Source: JAWPMT01 sp965601475
Lineage (GTDB): Bacteria; Bacteroidota; Bacteroidia; Cytophagales; Cyclobacteriaceae
Length of the DNA: 64,000 nt
NCBI GenBank assembly: GCA_965601475.1
Contig: OZ271832.1
Span: forward strand, 5,456,001 to 5,520,000
Direction: 5' to 3'
The notes beneath the pieces were generated by a model. It did no database searches. It was given only the letters and a program-made list of their open reading frames with translations, and was not told the origin of the DNA. A program made the translations under genes and the position numbers. Positions 33,467-43,660 of this stretch are shown here, piece after piece (the first letter of the stretch is position 1; each line of letters starts with the position of its first letter).

Positions 33467-35602
33467 ATGAAAGTATTTGACGAAAAACACATAAAAAACA
33501 TTGTCTTGTTAGGCTGTTCCAAGGCCGGCAAGACCACGCTGGCCGAAACCATGCTGTTTGAAGCAGGGCTGATCAACCGCAGAGGAACAGTTGAGGATCA
33601 GAATACAGTTTCTGATTACCATGAAATCGAGCATGAGCGCGGATGCTCGGTGTATTCTACATCACTGCACACGGAATGGAAAAACTATAAGATCAATATC
33701 ATTGATACTCCCGGACTGGACGATTTTGTGGGAGAGGTGAGCTCATCGGTGCGTGTGGCAGATACTTGTGTTTTTGTCATCAATGCCCAACATGGTGTTG
33801 AGATTGGCACCGAATTGATCTGGAATAATGTCGATCGTTTCGCTAAGCCCACCATTTTTGCCATCAATCAGCTGGATCATCCAAAGTCGGATTTTGATGC
33901 ATCGGTCGATAGCCTGAAAGAACGATTTGGCAACCCTGTGACTTTGATGCAGTATCCGGTCAATGAAGGCCCGGACTTTAACGGAATCATTGACTTACTG
34001 AAGATGACCTACTACAGGTTCCCGGCCGAAGGAGGAAAGCCTGAAAAAATGCCCATTCCCGATAGTGAAAAAGAGCGAGCGGAAGCCCTACACAATGAGC
34101 TGGTAGAGAAGGCCGCTGAGAACGACGAGGGTTTGATGGAACTGTACTTTGAAAAAGGAACACTCGATGAGGACCATATGAGCGAGGGTTTGAAGATTGG
34201 TATGAGGAAACACGAAGTTTTTCCCATCTTCTGCCTCTCAGCCAAGAACGATATGGGAAGTGGGCGGATGATGGGCTTCATCGACAACGTAGCTCCTTCT
34301 TCGATAGATACCCAACCAGACAAAACCGAAAGTGGTGAAGATATCGTCCATGATCCGAAAGCTCCCACAATTTTGTTTGTTTACAAGACGTTGCAGGAAC
34401 CCAACCTTGGGAAAATCTCCTTTTTCAAGGTTATTTCCGGAGAAATCAATACCGGCGACGAATTGGTGAATCATCAGACAGGCACGCTGGAAAGGATCAA
34501 CCAACTCTTTATCATTGACGGTCATAAGCGCAACCCTGTGAACAAGTTGTGTGTCGGGGACCTGGGTGCTACACTCAAGCTCAAGCACACAGATACCAAT
34601 CATACCTTACGTGCCGCATCAGTTAATCATGGCGTAGAAGGTATTGAATTTCCGGAACCGAGGATGTTCACTGCTATCAAAGCCAACAACAAGGCGGATG
34701 ACGACAAACTTGGCGAGGTCCTTCAAAAGGTACATCAGGAGGATCCCTCAATGACCTTCCAGTATTCCAAGGAGTTGCGGCAGTTGATTCTGGGTGTTCA
34801 GGGTGAGCTGCATCTCACTGTTGTCCAATGGATGATAGAGCACATCTATCACCTTGATGTCAGCTATTCAACCCCTCGCATTTCCTATCGCGAGACCATC
34901 CAGAAACCTGCAGATACCAATTACAGACACAAAAAGCAGTCGGGAGGTGCAGGTCAGTTTGCTGAAGTATTCATGAAAGTGGAGCCCTATGAAGAAGGTA
35001 TGCCTGAGCCAACAGGTGTATCCATTAGGGGCAAAGAGGAAGTCAACCTGGAATGGGGCGGTAAGTTGCTTTTTTACAATTGTATTGTGGGTGGTGTCAT
35101 TGACGCTCGTTTTCTACCCTCGATCCAAAAAGGCGTGATGGAGGTCATGGAACGGGGGCCGCTCACGGGTTCTTACATTCGTGATGTTAGGGTGATCGTC
35201 TACGATGGCAAAATGCACGCGGTGGACTCTAATGACATCGCTTTCAAAATCGCTGGCATGAACGCTTTCAAAGAAGCTTTTATGGCTGCCAGGCCTAAGT
35301 TGTTGGAGCCCGTCTATGATCTGGAGATCCTTGTTCCCGAGGCACTCATGGGAGAGGTAATGTCGGATTTGCAGACCAGGCGATCCATCATCATGGGCAT
35401 AGACACTAATGGCCGACACCAGGTGATCAAGGCAAAGACACCTCTCGCGGAATTGGACAGGTATACCAGTGCCCTACGCTCTATTACGCAAGGAAGGGCA
35501 AGTTTCCATAGCCAATTTGCCGAATATGCCCCGGTGCCGGAGCATATGCAGAGTGAATTGATAAATACCAATGGTCATGAAGAAGTGCTGGAAGCATATT
35601 GA
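33467..35602 (+). CDS. EF-G paralogue with altered GTPase centre (EF-G2 type)
   Basis: 711 residues with all five EF-G domains. Walker A is intact (GCSKAGKTT, 16-24), but three key sites differ from canonical EF-G: switch I is RGCSV (58-62) not RGITI, switch II is DTPGLDDF with Leu84 where the catalytic His should be, and the guanine motif NKxD is NQLD (133-136). The domain IV tip KKQSGGAGQFAEV is retained, so ribosome contact is likely. Gut Bacteroides have an EF-G paralogue reported to lack GTPase activity and to serve in starvation; this gene looks like the same type. It stands alone, with a terminator at 35628-35655. Confidence 0.9.
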   Translation: MKVFDEKHIKNIVLLGCSKAGKTTLAETMLFEAGLINRRGTVEDQNTVSDYHEIEHERGCSVYSTSLHTEWKNYKINIIDTPGLDDFVGEVSSSVRVADTCVFVINAQHGVEIGTELIWNNVDRFAKPTIFAINQLDHPKSDFDASVDSLKERFGNPVTLMQYPVNEGPDFNGIIDLLKMTYYRFPAEGGKPEKMPIPDSEKERAEALHNELVEKAAENDEGLMELYFEKGTLDEDHMSEGLKIGMRKHEVFPIFCLSAKNDMGSGRMMGFIDNVAPSSIDTQPDKTESGEDIVHDPKAPTILFVYKTLQEPNLGKISFFKVISGEINTGDELVNHQTGTLERINQLFIIDGHKRNPVNKLCVGDLGATLKLKHTDTNHTLRAASVNHGVEGIEFPEPRMFTAIKANNKADDDKLGEVLQKVHQEDPSMTFQYSKELRQLILGVQGELHLTVVQWMIEHIYHLDVSYSTPRISYRETIQKPADTNYRHKKQSGGAGQFAEVFMKVEPYEEGMPEPTGVSIRGKEEVNLEWGGKLLFYNCIVGGVIDARFLPSIQKGVMEVMERGPLTGSYIRDVRVIVYDGKMHAVDSNDIAFKIAGMNAFKEAFMAARPKLLEPVYDLEILVPEALMGEVMSDLQTRRSIIMGIDTNGRHQVIKAKTPLAELDRYTSALRSITQGRASFHSQFAEYAPVPEHMQSELINTNGHEEVLEAY

Positions 35603-35627
35603 CAGTTGGTCAATTTGAACCAGGTCT

Positions 35628-35655
35628 AAGGCGTTCTAAATGGGGCGCCTTTTTT
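35628..35655 (+). terminator. Intrinsic terminator after the EF-G paralogue
   Basis: AAGGCG at 35628-35633 pairs with CGCCTT at 35646-35651, followed by a run of T. It ends the forward transcript. Confidence 0.75.
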
Positions 35656-35776
35656 GTTGTGGCCTGGGGCCTTGGAGGTGAATTTCTTTTTGCAATAACC
35701 GTGAAAGTGGTACGGGGTTTGCATTAAGGATCGCAAGAGAAAATCTTTCCTGTTTAAATCACATAATCAATTCAAA

Positions 35777-36148
35777 ATGAAAAAGTTAAGTAATTACCTG
35801 ATCGCGATGGTGCTCGTATTGTTGGTGTCGTCATGTGGAGTAGGCATCGCCATTCTTGAGAATCAGAATCAGAACTCCACTCAAGTACATTTGGCGGAAG
35901 ACAACTACACAGTAACAGACAGGGTGTCCGGCACTGCGGAAGTGGATTATGTGCTCATTTTCGGTGGTTGGAAGAAGCGTCAGCTGTACGCCGATGCCTA
36001 TAGCAAAATGCTCGATGCGGCAAATCTGGAATCAGGATCCCGAGCCGTGGTCAACTTGCTGACAGAAGAGCATGTTGGTGGTTTTCCTCCCTTCTATACC
36101 AAGCGAACCATTACCGTAAGCGCTCATGTGATCGAGTTCAACGAGTAG
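35777..36148 (+). CDS. Small lipoprotein, DUF6567-like
   Basis: 123 residues. Lipobox VSSC at about residue 20. The rest is a beta-rich domain with TVTDRVSGTAEVDYVLIFGG in the first half and AYSKMLDAANLESGSRAVVNL in the second, ending TVSAHVIEFN. The pattern (two strands, a helix with Ala, then Gly-Ser-Arg-Ala) resembles what I recall of DUF6567, a Bacteroidota family of unknown role; not checked by search. Probably sits in the outer membrane facing the periplasm. Confidence 0.75.
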   Translation: MKKLSNYLIAMVLVLLVSSCGVGIAILENQNQNSTQVHLAEDNYTVTDRVSGTAEVDYVLIFGGWKKRQLYADAYSKMLDAANLESGSRAVVNLLTEEHVGGFPPFYTKRTITVSAHVIEFNE

Positions 36149-36180
36149 AAAGAAAGACGTGCAATAGTTTTGCAGCAACA

Positions 36181-36211
36181 AAAAAGCCATCTTCATCAGA
36201 TGGCTTTTTTT
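36181..36211. terminator. Bidirectional terminator between convergent genes
   Basis: GCCATCT at 36186-36192 and AGATGGC at 36198-36204, five-base loop, flanked by A5 on the left and T7 on the right, so it can end transcripts from both the lipoprotein gene and the Old Yellow Enzyme gene. Confidence 0.88.
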
Positions 36212-36228
36212 GTTCCTGTATGCTTGGA

Positions 36229-37317
36229 TTAAGATCCTGAGGGATAGTCGGTATAGCCGATCTCCCCGGGTGTATAGAACGTATCAAAATTGGGCTGGGC
36301 CAATTCCTTGTCTTCCTTCATCCTATCGACCAGATCAGGATTGGCAATGAATGGCCTTCCAAAAGCTACCAGGTGCCCCAATCCATCTTGAAGGTCCTGT
36401 GTTGCCCTTGCCTTATCATAGCCGCCGGAAATGATGACCGTTCCACCAAATGCATCTCGGATCGCCTTCTTCATATCTATGTCCACGGCTGGTGCTCCCA
36501 GTGAGCTGTGATCTACCAGGTGCACATACACAAGGTCGAGTGCTTTCAACTGTCCTGCCAGATAGACGAAGGACTCATGCTGTTCATCGAATGGAATCAC
36601 GTCATTGAAAGCTCCGCCCGGACTGAGCCTGATACCTGTCCTTTCGGCACCAATGGCGTCAATAACCGCCTGGGCTACTTCCAGAACAAAACGAGCCCTG
36701 TTTTCTTTGGAACCACCGTATTCGTCCGTTCTGTGATTCGCATTTGGATTGATAAACTGCTCTAGCAGATAGCCATTCGCTGCATGTAGCTCGACGCCAT
36801 CAAATCCGGCTGCGATGGCATTTTTGGCAGCTGCGACGTATTCGCCGATGGCCTGCGCAATATCTGCGGCGTTCATTTCTCGTGGAGCCGGTATTTTTTG
36901 ATTGCCTTCCTGGTCAGTGTACATTTCAGTTCCCGCAGGAGCAATGGCCGAAGGGCCAATCAGCTCAGCGCCTGCAGGTAGGTTATTGGTATGACCGACA
37001 CGACCTGTGTGCATGATTTGCAGAAAGATCTTGGCATCTGCTTGATGCACTTTGGCGGTGATGGGTTTCCAGGCCTCGACCTGCGCCTCATTGTATATGC
37101 CGGGTATTCTTGGGTAGCCAACGCCATTGGGAGAGGGGCTTGTGCCCTCGGTAATGATCAGGCCAGCGCCTGAACGCTGACCATAATAGGTGGCCATCAA
37201 TTCACTGGTCGGTGTATGATCGGCGGTAGAGCGGCTACGCGTCATTGGCGCCATCACTATCTTGTTCTTCAGGGTCAGGTTGCCGAGCGTATAGGGCTCG
37301 AAGAGGGAATTACTCAT
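36229..37317 (-). CDS. Old Yellow Enzyme-family alkene reductase (NemA-like)
   Basis: 362 residues, FMN barrel. MAPMTRSR at 22-29 binds FMN, and the substrate-binding pair His178 and Asn181 lies in HAANGYLLEQF, followed by NHRTDEYGGS. GRPFIANPDL near the end is the phosphate-binding part. These enzymes reduce activated double bonds and nitro esters with NADPH; homologues include NemA and xenobiotic reductases. It forms its own unit on the minus strand between the terminator at 36181 and a short spacer. Confidence 0.94.
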   Translation of the reverse strand: MSNSLFEPYTLGNLTLKNKIVMAPMTRSRSTADHTPTSELMATYYGQRSGAGLIITEGTSPSPNGVGYPRIPGIYNEAQVEAWKPITAKVHQADAKIFLQIMHTGRVGHTNNLPAGAELIGPSAIAPAGTEMYTDQEGNQKIPAPREMNAADIAQAIGEYVAAAKNAIAAGFDGVELHAANGYLLEQFINPNANHRTDEYGGSKENRARFVLEVAQAVIDAIGAERTGIRLSPGGAFNDVIPFDEQHESFVYLAGQLKALDLVYVHLVDHSSLGAPAVDIDMKKAIRDAFGGTVIISGGYDKARATQDLQDGLGHLVAFGRPFIANPDLVDRMKEDKELAQPNFDTFYTPGEIGYTDYPSGS

Positions 37318-37468
37318 AGTTTCTTATTGGTTTTTGAGAACTCCACTAAAAAGAGAAATAGGAACACAATCGTTCTGCCAAAAAGTTAAGAAATCGTGAA
37401 GTTTCAGCCAGGTGACAAATGCTGTCATTGGCGCAACCCTGAAGGGCAACTCCAAATGAATTCGAAGC

Positions 37469-38221
37469 TCAGAAATTGAAGTCCATGAGCAGTTTCCATG
37501 CAGCCTCCTCGCGCGTCCATATCAGAATGTAGAGACCTTTTCCGTTTGTTTCGAAAACACCAATTTCATACACGACATCCGGATTGACTTGTACGACGTT
37601 CAAGGCCTCAAGTGTGATGCGGTACGAAGGCTTTTCCATGTAATCATAAGCTCCGGCTATGGCTGGTCCGTCATACCTGTTGCCCCGATTGAAGTATACA
37701 CCATCTTCGGAAAAAACCTCGCTGGCAATCAGGTCCGGTCGATGCTGATTGGACAAATCCTGCCAGCGCTTCCGGCCTTCGTCGACTGCGCCCTCTCCAG
37801 AGGATGTATATGCGCCTTCCAGATAGACCACTTCAACTTCCTTTATCCATTCTTCCTGCATCCTCCAGCCAATGATGGTGCGATAGAAGGTCCCATCTTG
37901 CATCTCGTACCGACCTAATTCGAACTTCTGACCAGGACGCAACTGCTGGAAGGCTTGTGATTCAAATGCTTCAATGGTCCCGGAACGTGCATGAAGCTTT
38001 TTCCATTGGTCAATTACCGGCATGACTCCAAGGGTCAATTCATTCTGGTGCAGAATGCCACTTTGCTCAGTTAGAAACGGAGCCAGGTCCTGTGTTTGGT
38101 TGAAGGCGTTGATCCAGGCTTCTTGAACTGTGTCGGTAGGTTTTGTCTCTTGGGCATTTAAAGGAGAGAGAAGTGAGGTGGCCAGGATGAGCAGGCATGA
38201 ATAGGTAAGTATTCTTTTCAT
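37469..38221 (-). CDS. Secreted protein with two SnoaL-like domains
   Basis: 250 residues from the ATG at 38221 (MKRILTYSCLLIL). Signal peptide ends at LNAQ. Two similar alpha+beta domains follow: about residues 25-125 with TFYRTIIGWRM, and 140-250 with DVVYEIGVFETNGKGLYILIWTR. Each has the helix-then-sheet order of the SnoaL/DUF4440 fold. No catalytic His-Asp pair is obvious. The upstream open frame to 38335 is not favoured because the internal start has a clean signal peptide. Function unknown. Confidence 0.78.
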   Translation of the reverse strand: MKRILTYSCLLILATSLLSPLNAQETKPTDTVQEAWINAFNQTQDLAPFLTEQSGILHQNELTLGVMPVIDQWKKLHARSGTIEAFESQAFQQLRPGQKFELGRYEMQDGTFYRTIIGWRMQEEWIKEVEVVYLEGAYTSSGEGAVDEGRKRWQDLSNQHRPDLIASEVFSEDGVYFNRGNRYDGPAIAGAYDYMEKPSYRITLEALNVVQVNPDVVYEIGVFETNGKGLYILIWTREEAAWKLLMDFNF

Positions 38222-38358
38222 TTGTAGGTAGGTTACGATACTTTCAAGGTCAACGAAACGAGTGCGAAAAGGATCCCAACTCTTGATGAATGGACTTTTG
38301 CAATTGCTGTATAGCAGGGTTATCTTTAATCCCACCTACTAACTCAATCACTACACCT

Positions 38359-38514
38359 ATGAAGAAAATATTTCAGCTATTGGCCGTCGTCTTTTGCATG
38401 GCAATACTATTTACTGCCTGTGAGGAAGAGTCGATTATTGTCGGAGATGATATCATACTCCAAACGGGGGAGGGTGACGACGATCCGCCCAAGCCTCCAG
38501 GTGGTGACGAATAA
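38359..38514 (+). CDS. Short lipoprotein with acidic proline-rich tail
   Basis: 51 residues. Signal peptide ends at FTAC (Cys19), followed by an acidic 30-residue tail ending in DDDPPKPPGG. I recognise no domain. The ATG at 38359 is preferred over the frame's earlier start at 38290 because only it gives a lipobox. A strong terminator follows at 38540-38562. Confidence 0.7.
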   Translation: MKKIFQLLAVVFCMAILFTACEEESIIVGDDIILQTGEGDDDPPKPPGGDE

Positions 38515-38539
38515 CCTTTCATACCAGATAGTTAAAGCA

Positions 38540-38562
38540 GGCTCCTCAAGGGAGCCTTTTTT
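38540..38562 (+). terminator. Intrinsic terminator
   Basis: GGCTCC at 38540-38545 and GGAGCC at 38551-38556, then six T. It ends the small lipoprotein transcript. Confidence 0.85.
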
Positions 38563-38609
38563 GGTGAACTGTGTTGTGCACTTACGTTTTTGCAAAAGTT
38601 ATGCATTTG

Positions 38610-41237
38610 CTATTCGGTTCGTAGGGTTTGGGCCGGGTTGACATTGGCATGTCGAATGGCCAAAACCGTAACAATAATGACGGTACCGAGGAGCGTGATC
38701 AATCCCGCGGTAACAAAAGGGCCTATGTCCATGGAAATGCGATAGGCAAACTTGCTTAGCCAGGCACGTACGAGGAAATATCCCAACGGCGTCATGGTGA
38801 GAAAGCTGATAGCGATGATCACCAGGTATTGCCGGTTGACCATGCCTGCAATACCATTAACTGATGCCCCCAGTATTTTTCGGATGGTGATCTCTTTGCG
38901 TTGCTGCTGCAATTGCAAGCTCGTCAGCCCGTAGAGTCCGAGACCGCTTAAGACCAGGCTGATCAAGGCGTAGAGGATGGCAATCTTGAAAAGCTGGCGC
39001 TCTTTCTTGTACCGTTCGTTGAACCAGCCATCCACAAAGTAGTATTGGAGTGGTGTGCGCGTAGCCAGCTGGTCCCAGGTCTTTTCAATGTGTTCGAGTG
39101 TCGCGGGGATATCGCCGTTTCCGAGCTTGATCGAGCTGTTGTATTTGATCTCCGGATTGAGATAGAGGACCATAGGCTCAATCTGATCTTGGGCGAGTGA
39201 GCGATAGTGAAAGTCCTCGACCACACCAATGATGGGGTAGAGGTCACCGTCTTCCTGGAAACGGATGCGTTTTCCAAGTGGATCCTTCCAACCCATCTGC
39301 GCTACGAAAGCTTCATTGACAATCATATTGGCGGAATCCGCAATTGATCCCCGGATAAATGACCTCCCCAGGTGCATGTTCATACCATAGACCTCAAAGA
39401 ATCCGGGGTTTATGGCGTACAGACGAATGGTAGTTTCCTCGGTACTGCCTTCCGGATAGATCGTGGTAGAGTAGGAGCCCGCACCAATGGCTGAGCGGGA
39501 AGTGCTGATGTCTAGGATATTGGGATGTTTGAGCAGCTCGTTTTCAAAGACTTCCGCTTTTTCGCCTACTTCATTGTTGAGGTCGACGACCAGCACCCCG
39601 TCCTTCTCAAAACCCAGCGGTTTGTTTTCCAGATAGTTGATTTGTTTGGTGATAAACAGCGCACAAATGATCAGCAAAATGGACATCGCGTATTGCAGTG
39701 CCAGCAAGCCTTTCTTGAGCATGCTTTTCTTCCCGCCGGTAGTCTCACCCTTCAGAATACCTGCCACCTGTGGCTTAGCCATGATCCACGACGGATAGCT
39801 GCCAGTGGCAAACGTGAGGAAGAAAATGAAGAGGACTATTCCACCCAGGGCCAAGGGCTGTGCAAACACCTCTCGTGGGAGATTTTTTCCGCTGATCGCA
39901 TTGATTTCGGGTAGCCAGACCAGCACGATGGCTATTGCGACTATGGCTGCTACAGTAGTGCTGAAAAAGGTCTCCATCATGAACCGACCCATCAACTGGA
40001 GTCGGGAAGAACCCAGTACTTTCCTGACACCCACTTCGTGCCTGGCCTGCGCAGCTCTCGAAATCGCTATGTTGATGTAGTTGAGGCTTGCCATTACCAT
40101 GATCAGCAGGGCGGAGAATCCAAGCACCATCACAAACGTCATGCTTCCCTTGCGACCACCACGATCATACTTGATCCAGTCGGAGGACAAATACATGTCT
40201 TTGAGTGAGATGAGCTTCAAGGTGTATTGATCGGCACGCTCGGGGAAATGCGCCTGCATCATTTCCGGAAGCTTTTGCTGCAGCGTGGTTGGAGGATTGC
40301 CAGGGTGTAGCTGGATATAGGAAAATATGCCCTGGGCAAACCAGTTGTTCATCCAGTTGTAATTGAGGGGACCAACATTCGGCACTGTAGTGCTCCAGGA
40401 AGCCACGGCTTCGAACTGCATGGAGGAGTGCCTGGGAACATCTTTGAAGATTCCCGTCACCGTATAGTCAATGCCTTGCAGACCTATGATGACCTTGCCC
40501 ATGGGATCGTCACGGCCAAATAGCGATTGAGCCATGGATTCACTCAGGACGATGGTTGCAGGCGCCGTCAAAAATTCCGCAGGGTTGCCCCGAACCACAG
40601 GAAAGTCAAAAAAATCGAAAAAGACCGAGTCAGCAAAATAGAAGCCTTCAGTGGAAACACTGGTTTCTTCCAAGCTGAGGATGGTACTCTCAAACCAGGG
40701 GCAAACCCTGGCATACGCTGCTACTTCCGGGTAATCTTCCATTATGGTGGGAGCCATCATTCCGGAGGTCTCATAGGTGTGATGGTCGACGTTTTCGTCG
40801 GGTTTGTAGCTGTGCCGGTAGAGCCTGTAGATTTGGTCTCCGGCGCTGTGCATCCGATCAAATTGGAGCTCATCCAGGATATAGACCGTAGCAAACCAGC
40901 CACTGGCGATTGCCAGCACCAGGCCCAATAAGCTGATGATGAAATAGAGCTTGTGTTTGCCGATGGTGCGGAGTGTGGTCCTGAAATAATTCATCCAAAT
41001 GGCTGAAAATGGCGTCATGGTGAGTCGTTTTTGTTTGAATGATGTGCGTATGAAACCCAACGACTGAAAGCAGTATATCCAACTTGCCTTTTGGTGACCA
41101 TGAGCTTCCAGATTGCGATAATAGGTCTCCAGCAAATCCCCCGCAATGCCCTCATACAAGAATGGATCACAATAGCTTTTCAGTAAGTTTTGTATCCATC
41201 GGGGAGGATGGTTTTTTGGATTTTCCTTCATCTGCAA
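38610..41237 (-). CDS. FtsX/MacB-type ABC permease with PadR-linked prefix, no PadR gene adjacent
   Basis: 875 residues; ATG at 41237 or 41231. Residues 1 to about 85 are the soluble prefix (GIAGDLLETYYRNLEAHG), followed by the first helix, a periplasmic MacB-PCD-type domain, an FtsX bundle with HEVGVRKVLGSS, a second periplasmic domain and a final bundle with KEITIRKILGAS. Same design as the genes at 3125 and 61041. Unlike those it has no padR gene next to it; the upstream neighbour is divergent and unrelated. Substrate and partner ATPase unknown. Confidence 0.93.
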   Translation of the reverse strand: MQMKENPKNHPPRWIQNLLKSYCDPFLYEGIAGDLLETYYRNLEAHGHQKASWIYCFQSLGFIRTSFKQKRLTMTPFSAIWMNYFRTTLRTIGKHKLYFIISLLGLVLAIASGWFATVYILDELQFDRMHSAGDQIYRLYRHSYKPDENVDHHTYETSGMMAPTIMEDYPEVAAYARVCPWFESTILSLEETSVSTEGFYFADSVFFDFFDFPVVRGNPAEFLTAPATIVLSESMAQSLFGRDDPMGKVIIGLQGIDYTVTGIFKDVPRHSSMQFEAVASWSTTVPNVGPLNYNWMNNWFAQGIFSYIQLHPGNPPTTLQQKLPEMMQAHFPERADQYTLKLISLKDMYLSSDWIKYDRGGRKGSMTFVMVLGFSALLIMVMASLNYINIAISRAAQARHEVGVRKVLGSSRLQLMGRFMMETFFSTTVAAIVAIAIVLVWLPEINAISGKNLPREVFAQPLALGGIVLFIFFLTFATGSYPSWIMAKPQVAGILKGETTGGKKSMLKKGLLALQYAMSILLIICALFITKQINYLENKPLGFEKDGVLVVDLNNEVGEKAEVFENELLKHPNILDISTSRSAIGAGSYSTTIYPEGSTEETTIRLYAINPGFFEVYGMNMHLGRSFIRGSIADSANMIVNEAFVAQMGWKDPLGKRIRFQEDGDLYPIIGVVEDFHYRSLAQDQIEPMVLYLNPEIKYNSSIKLGNGDIPATLEHIEKTWDQLATRTPLQYYFVDGWFNERYKKERQLFKIAILYALISLVLSGLGLYGLTSLQLQQQRKEITIRKILGASVNGIAGMVNRQYLVIIAISFLTMTPLGYFLVRAWLSKFAYRISMDIGPFVTAGLITLLGTVIIVTVLAIRHANVNPAQTLRTE

Positions 41238-41461
41238 CCAGGAAATTGATCTTAAGACAAGTTAATTATTTCTTTCGTTTTTGTCGAATTTGTATATGGA
41301 TGTTACGACGCAGTTGGATATTTGTTTCGTAAATGTAAAAATTGATTTTTCGAATAGAACTGGCCATGGATTCTGAAGGGGTATACTCCAGGTATGTAGG
41401 AAGGTAACGCCACATCAATCTATTTGGTAGTAAATTTATATTCACACCAACCGCACCATCC

Positions 41462-43639
41462 ATGGGAGAGGAGAAGGCATCCGCCTCGATAGCGCCCACA
41501 TCAGAATTCTGGCGAAATCGAAAGGTTCAGGTCATTGTTACCTACCTCGTCGGCTGTTGGACGCTGCTGGAGTTCACTTCCTTCATTACCGTAAGATTCT
41601 TCATTTCTCATCATTGGGTAGACCTAATACTATTCGCGCTGCTGTTGATGTTTCCTTCTGTGATGTTGGGGGTATGGGCCAGGAGCTCTGAAAACAGCGT
41701 ATTGAGACGTAAGCGCTATTTCATGCCGCTAAATGTGCTTATCGCCTTTGGGATTTTGACTTATTTATTCTGGGGTAAGGACCTGGGCTTCATGAAGCGC
41801 AATATCTCCTTTGAAGATGAATTTGGAGAACAGCAGTCTGCCGTGCTCATAGATGATGCCTTCCTTGATCAGGTTGCGGTTTTTCCCTTTGATGCGATCA
41901 GGAAAGACACCGCCCACGACTGGTTGGAGGAGGGTATAGCAAATGCCCTTGTTATCGATCTTGAGCAATTCAATTCATTATATGTGTCAAGGTATGAAAA
42001 GACCAACTCCAACCGGGAGCGTGTGGATTTAGTGCAAGAAGGAAGTATGGACTATTTCCTACATGGCACCTACCTGGTGGCAGGGGACACTTTTCAAATC
42101 AATGGATCCCTCTTCAGTAACAAGGGAAGGAGAATTTCGGAAATATCGGTTAAAGGGTCTCAATTCTTTGACCTTTTGGATTCAATATCCATCATGGTAC
42201 AGAATCATGTTGCCAATGCTGACCTGATCCGCAGTTTGGAAATCTACGATCAACCGCTTTCGGAGATTTTGACCGAGGACATCGAGGCCTACAGACTGAG
42301 ATGTCTCGGCTTCTACAACCGCGCATTCGACAGGGATTCAACCTATGCGATGTTAGCCATCGCTCTGGCGGGATACGCTGATTTCCTGGGCTTTGATCAC
42401 TACGCCAACAGGCGATACATAGAACTCGCCATGCAAAACAGGAGTAAGCTTCCTGCAATCTATGAGATGAGGGTCCGGGTACTGCACTATCTCATTCAGA
42501 ATGACACTGACAAAGCCATCAAAGTGGCAGAAAATTTCATCCTTTTGAATCCAAATAATATCGATGGCAAATTGCAGTTGATGTACTTGTATGGCAATTT
42601 CGGTTGGATTGACGAGGCTATCGATGTCGCATTCGGGATGCTTCGGAAGCATGGCCCGATAGAAGATGGTTATGATTATTTGATCGATCTACTTTTGCTT
42701 GCTGACCGATTGGACGAGGCGGAAAAACTCATTAAGGACTTTATTGATACCACCTCATGGCAATACGACTTTGAGTTAGGCCTTCTTGAACTCCTCCGGG
42801 GAAATTTCGAACAGGCCAAAGATAATTTCGAATCCGGTAAGCTTGTGATGCCAGAAAGTAAAGTCCTCGATTCTGCGATACGTGTGTGCCAATATTACCA
42901 GGAAAAGGACGCTGATCAGATTATGAGTGCATTGCAACGGTTTGAAGGGGTGTACCGAAGTTCCGATCGTTTGCAGAGCTACAATTTGATTTCCAAGAAG
43001 CATTACCTCCAGGAAATTTGGGACGAAGGAACTTCAAACCTGTGCTTCCTGATGACTGATTCCTTACTGGTTTGGTTTGATCAGGAGACGGTGATTAGTA
43101 ATGAATTGGTTTACGGAGGCGAGGATTCTGAGCCATTGCGATTGCTAATGGTTGATCGTACCCTGGATGAAGACATTTATACTCAATGGTTCTGGCGAAG
43201 CGGAGCGCTAATCAAAAAAGGGGAAAGCATGATTCGCGACCAAGACTTTGATTCGGCCCTGATTTGTTATAAACAGGCCTTGGAAGCCCAACCCGGGCTA
43301 TTGTTTTTGCAAGACCTGGTAGGGCATCTGGAGTTCAGAAAATCTGGAAACTATGACGAAGTATATATGCAGGCATTGGCTGGAGATTACACCAATCGGG
43401 AACTCAGATTGAAAAATCGGTCACTCTACTATCTTCGGACCGATACGGATGTTTTGGAGTTAGAGCTGCTTGCATTGCCATCAGATGACTGGATCGTCTT
43501 TCTGGAATATGCTGACTTCAAACTTCGCATTGTTCGGGAGGGGGGCAATATTGTTGGACTTCAGGGATGGTATTACGATGAAGATTCGCAAACCTACCGG
43601 CACGATCCCGAAGACGATTCACCAAGGCGGGTACTTTGA
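41462..43639 (+). CDS. Membrane protein with TolB/FlgO-like domain and TPR repeats
   Basis: 725 residues. Three membrane helices (about 25-42, 55-73, 83-105) precede a TolB/FlgO-like domain that starts QVAVFPFDAIRKDTA, and then TPR repeats from about residue 260 to 630. The same pair of domains follows the AraC head of the protein at 47482, but here there is no DNA-binding domain. Such proteins are usual in Bacteroidota as relatives of CadC-like regulators and membrane cyclases without the output. No function is assigned. Confidence 0.8.
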   Translation: MGEEKASASIAPTSEFWRNRKVQVIVTYLVGCWTLLEFTSFITVRFFISHHWVDLILFALLLMFPSVMLGVWARSSENSVLRRKRYFMPLNVLIAFGILTYLFWGKDLGFMKRNISFEDEFGEQQSAVLIDDAFLDQVAVFPFDAIRKDTAHDWLEEGIANALVIDLEQFNSLYVSRYEKTNSNRERVDLVQEGSMDYFLHGTYLVAGDTFQINGSLFSNKGRRISEISVKGSQFFDLLDSISIMVQNHVANADLIRSLEIYDQPLSEILTEDIEAYRLRCLGFYNRAFDRDSTYAMLAIALAGYADFLGFDHYANRRYIELAMQNRSKLPAIYEMRVRVLHYLIQNDTDKAIKVAENFILLNPNNIDGKLQLMYLYGNFGWIDEAIDVAFGMLRKHGPIEDGYDYLIDLLLLADRLDEAEKLIKDFIDTTSWQYDFELGLLELLRGNFEQAKDNFESGKLVMPESKVLDSAIRVCQYYQEKDADQIMSALQRFEGVYRSSDRLQSYNLISKKHYLQEIWDEGTSNLCFLMTDSLLVWFDQETVISNELVYGGEDSEPLRLLMVDRTLDEDIYTQWFWRSGALIKKGESMIRDQDFDSALICYKQALEAQPGLLFLQDLVGHLEFRKSGNYDEVYMQALAGDYTNRELRLKNRSLYYLRTDTDVLELELLALPSDDWIVFLEYADFKLRIVREGGNIVGLQGWYYDEDSQTYRHDPEDDSPRRVL

Positions 43640-43660
43640 CCGGTCGTAAGAACACAATGG

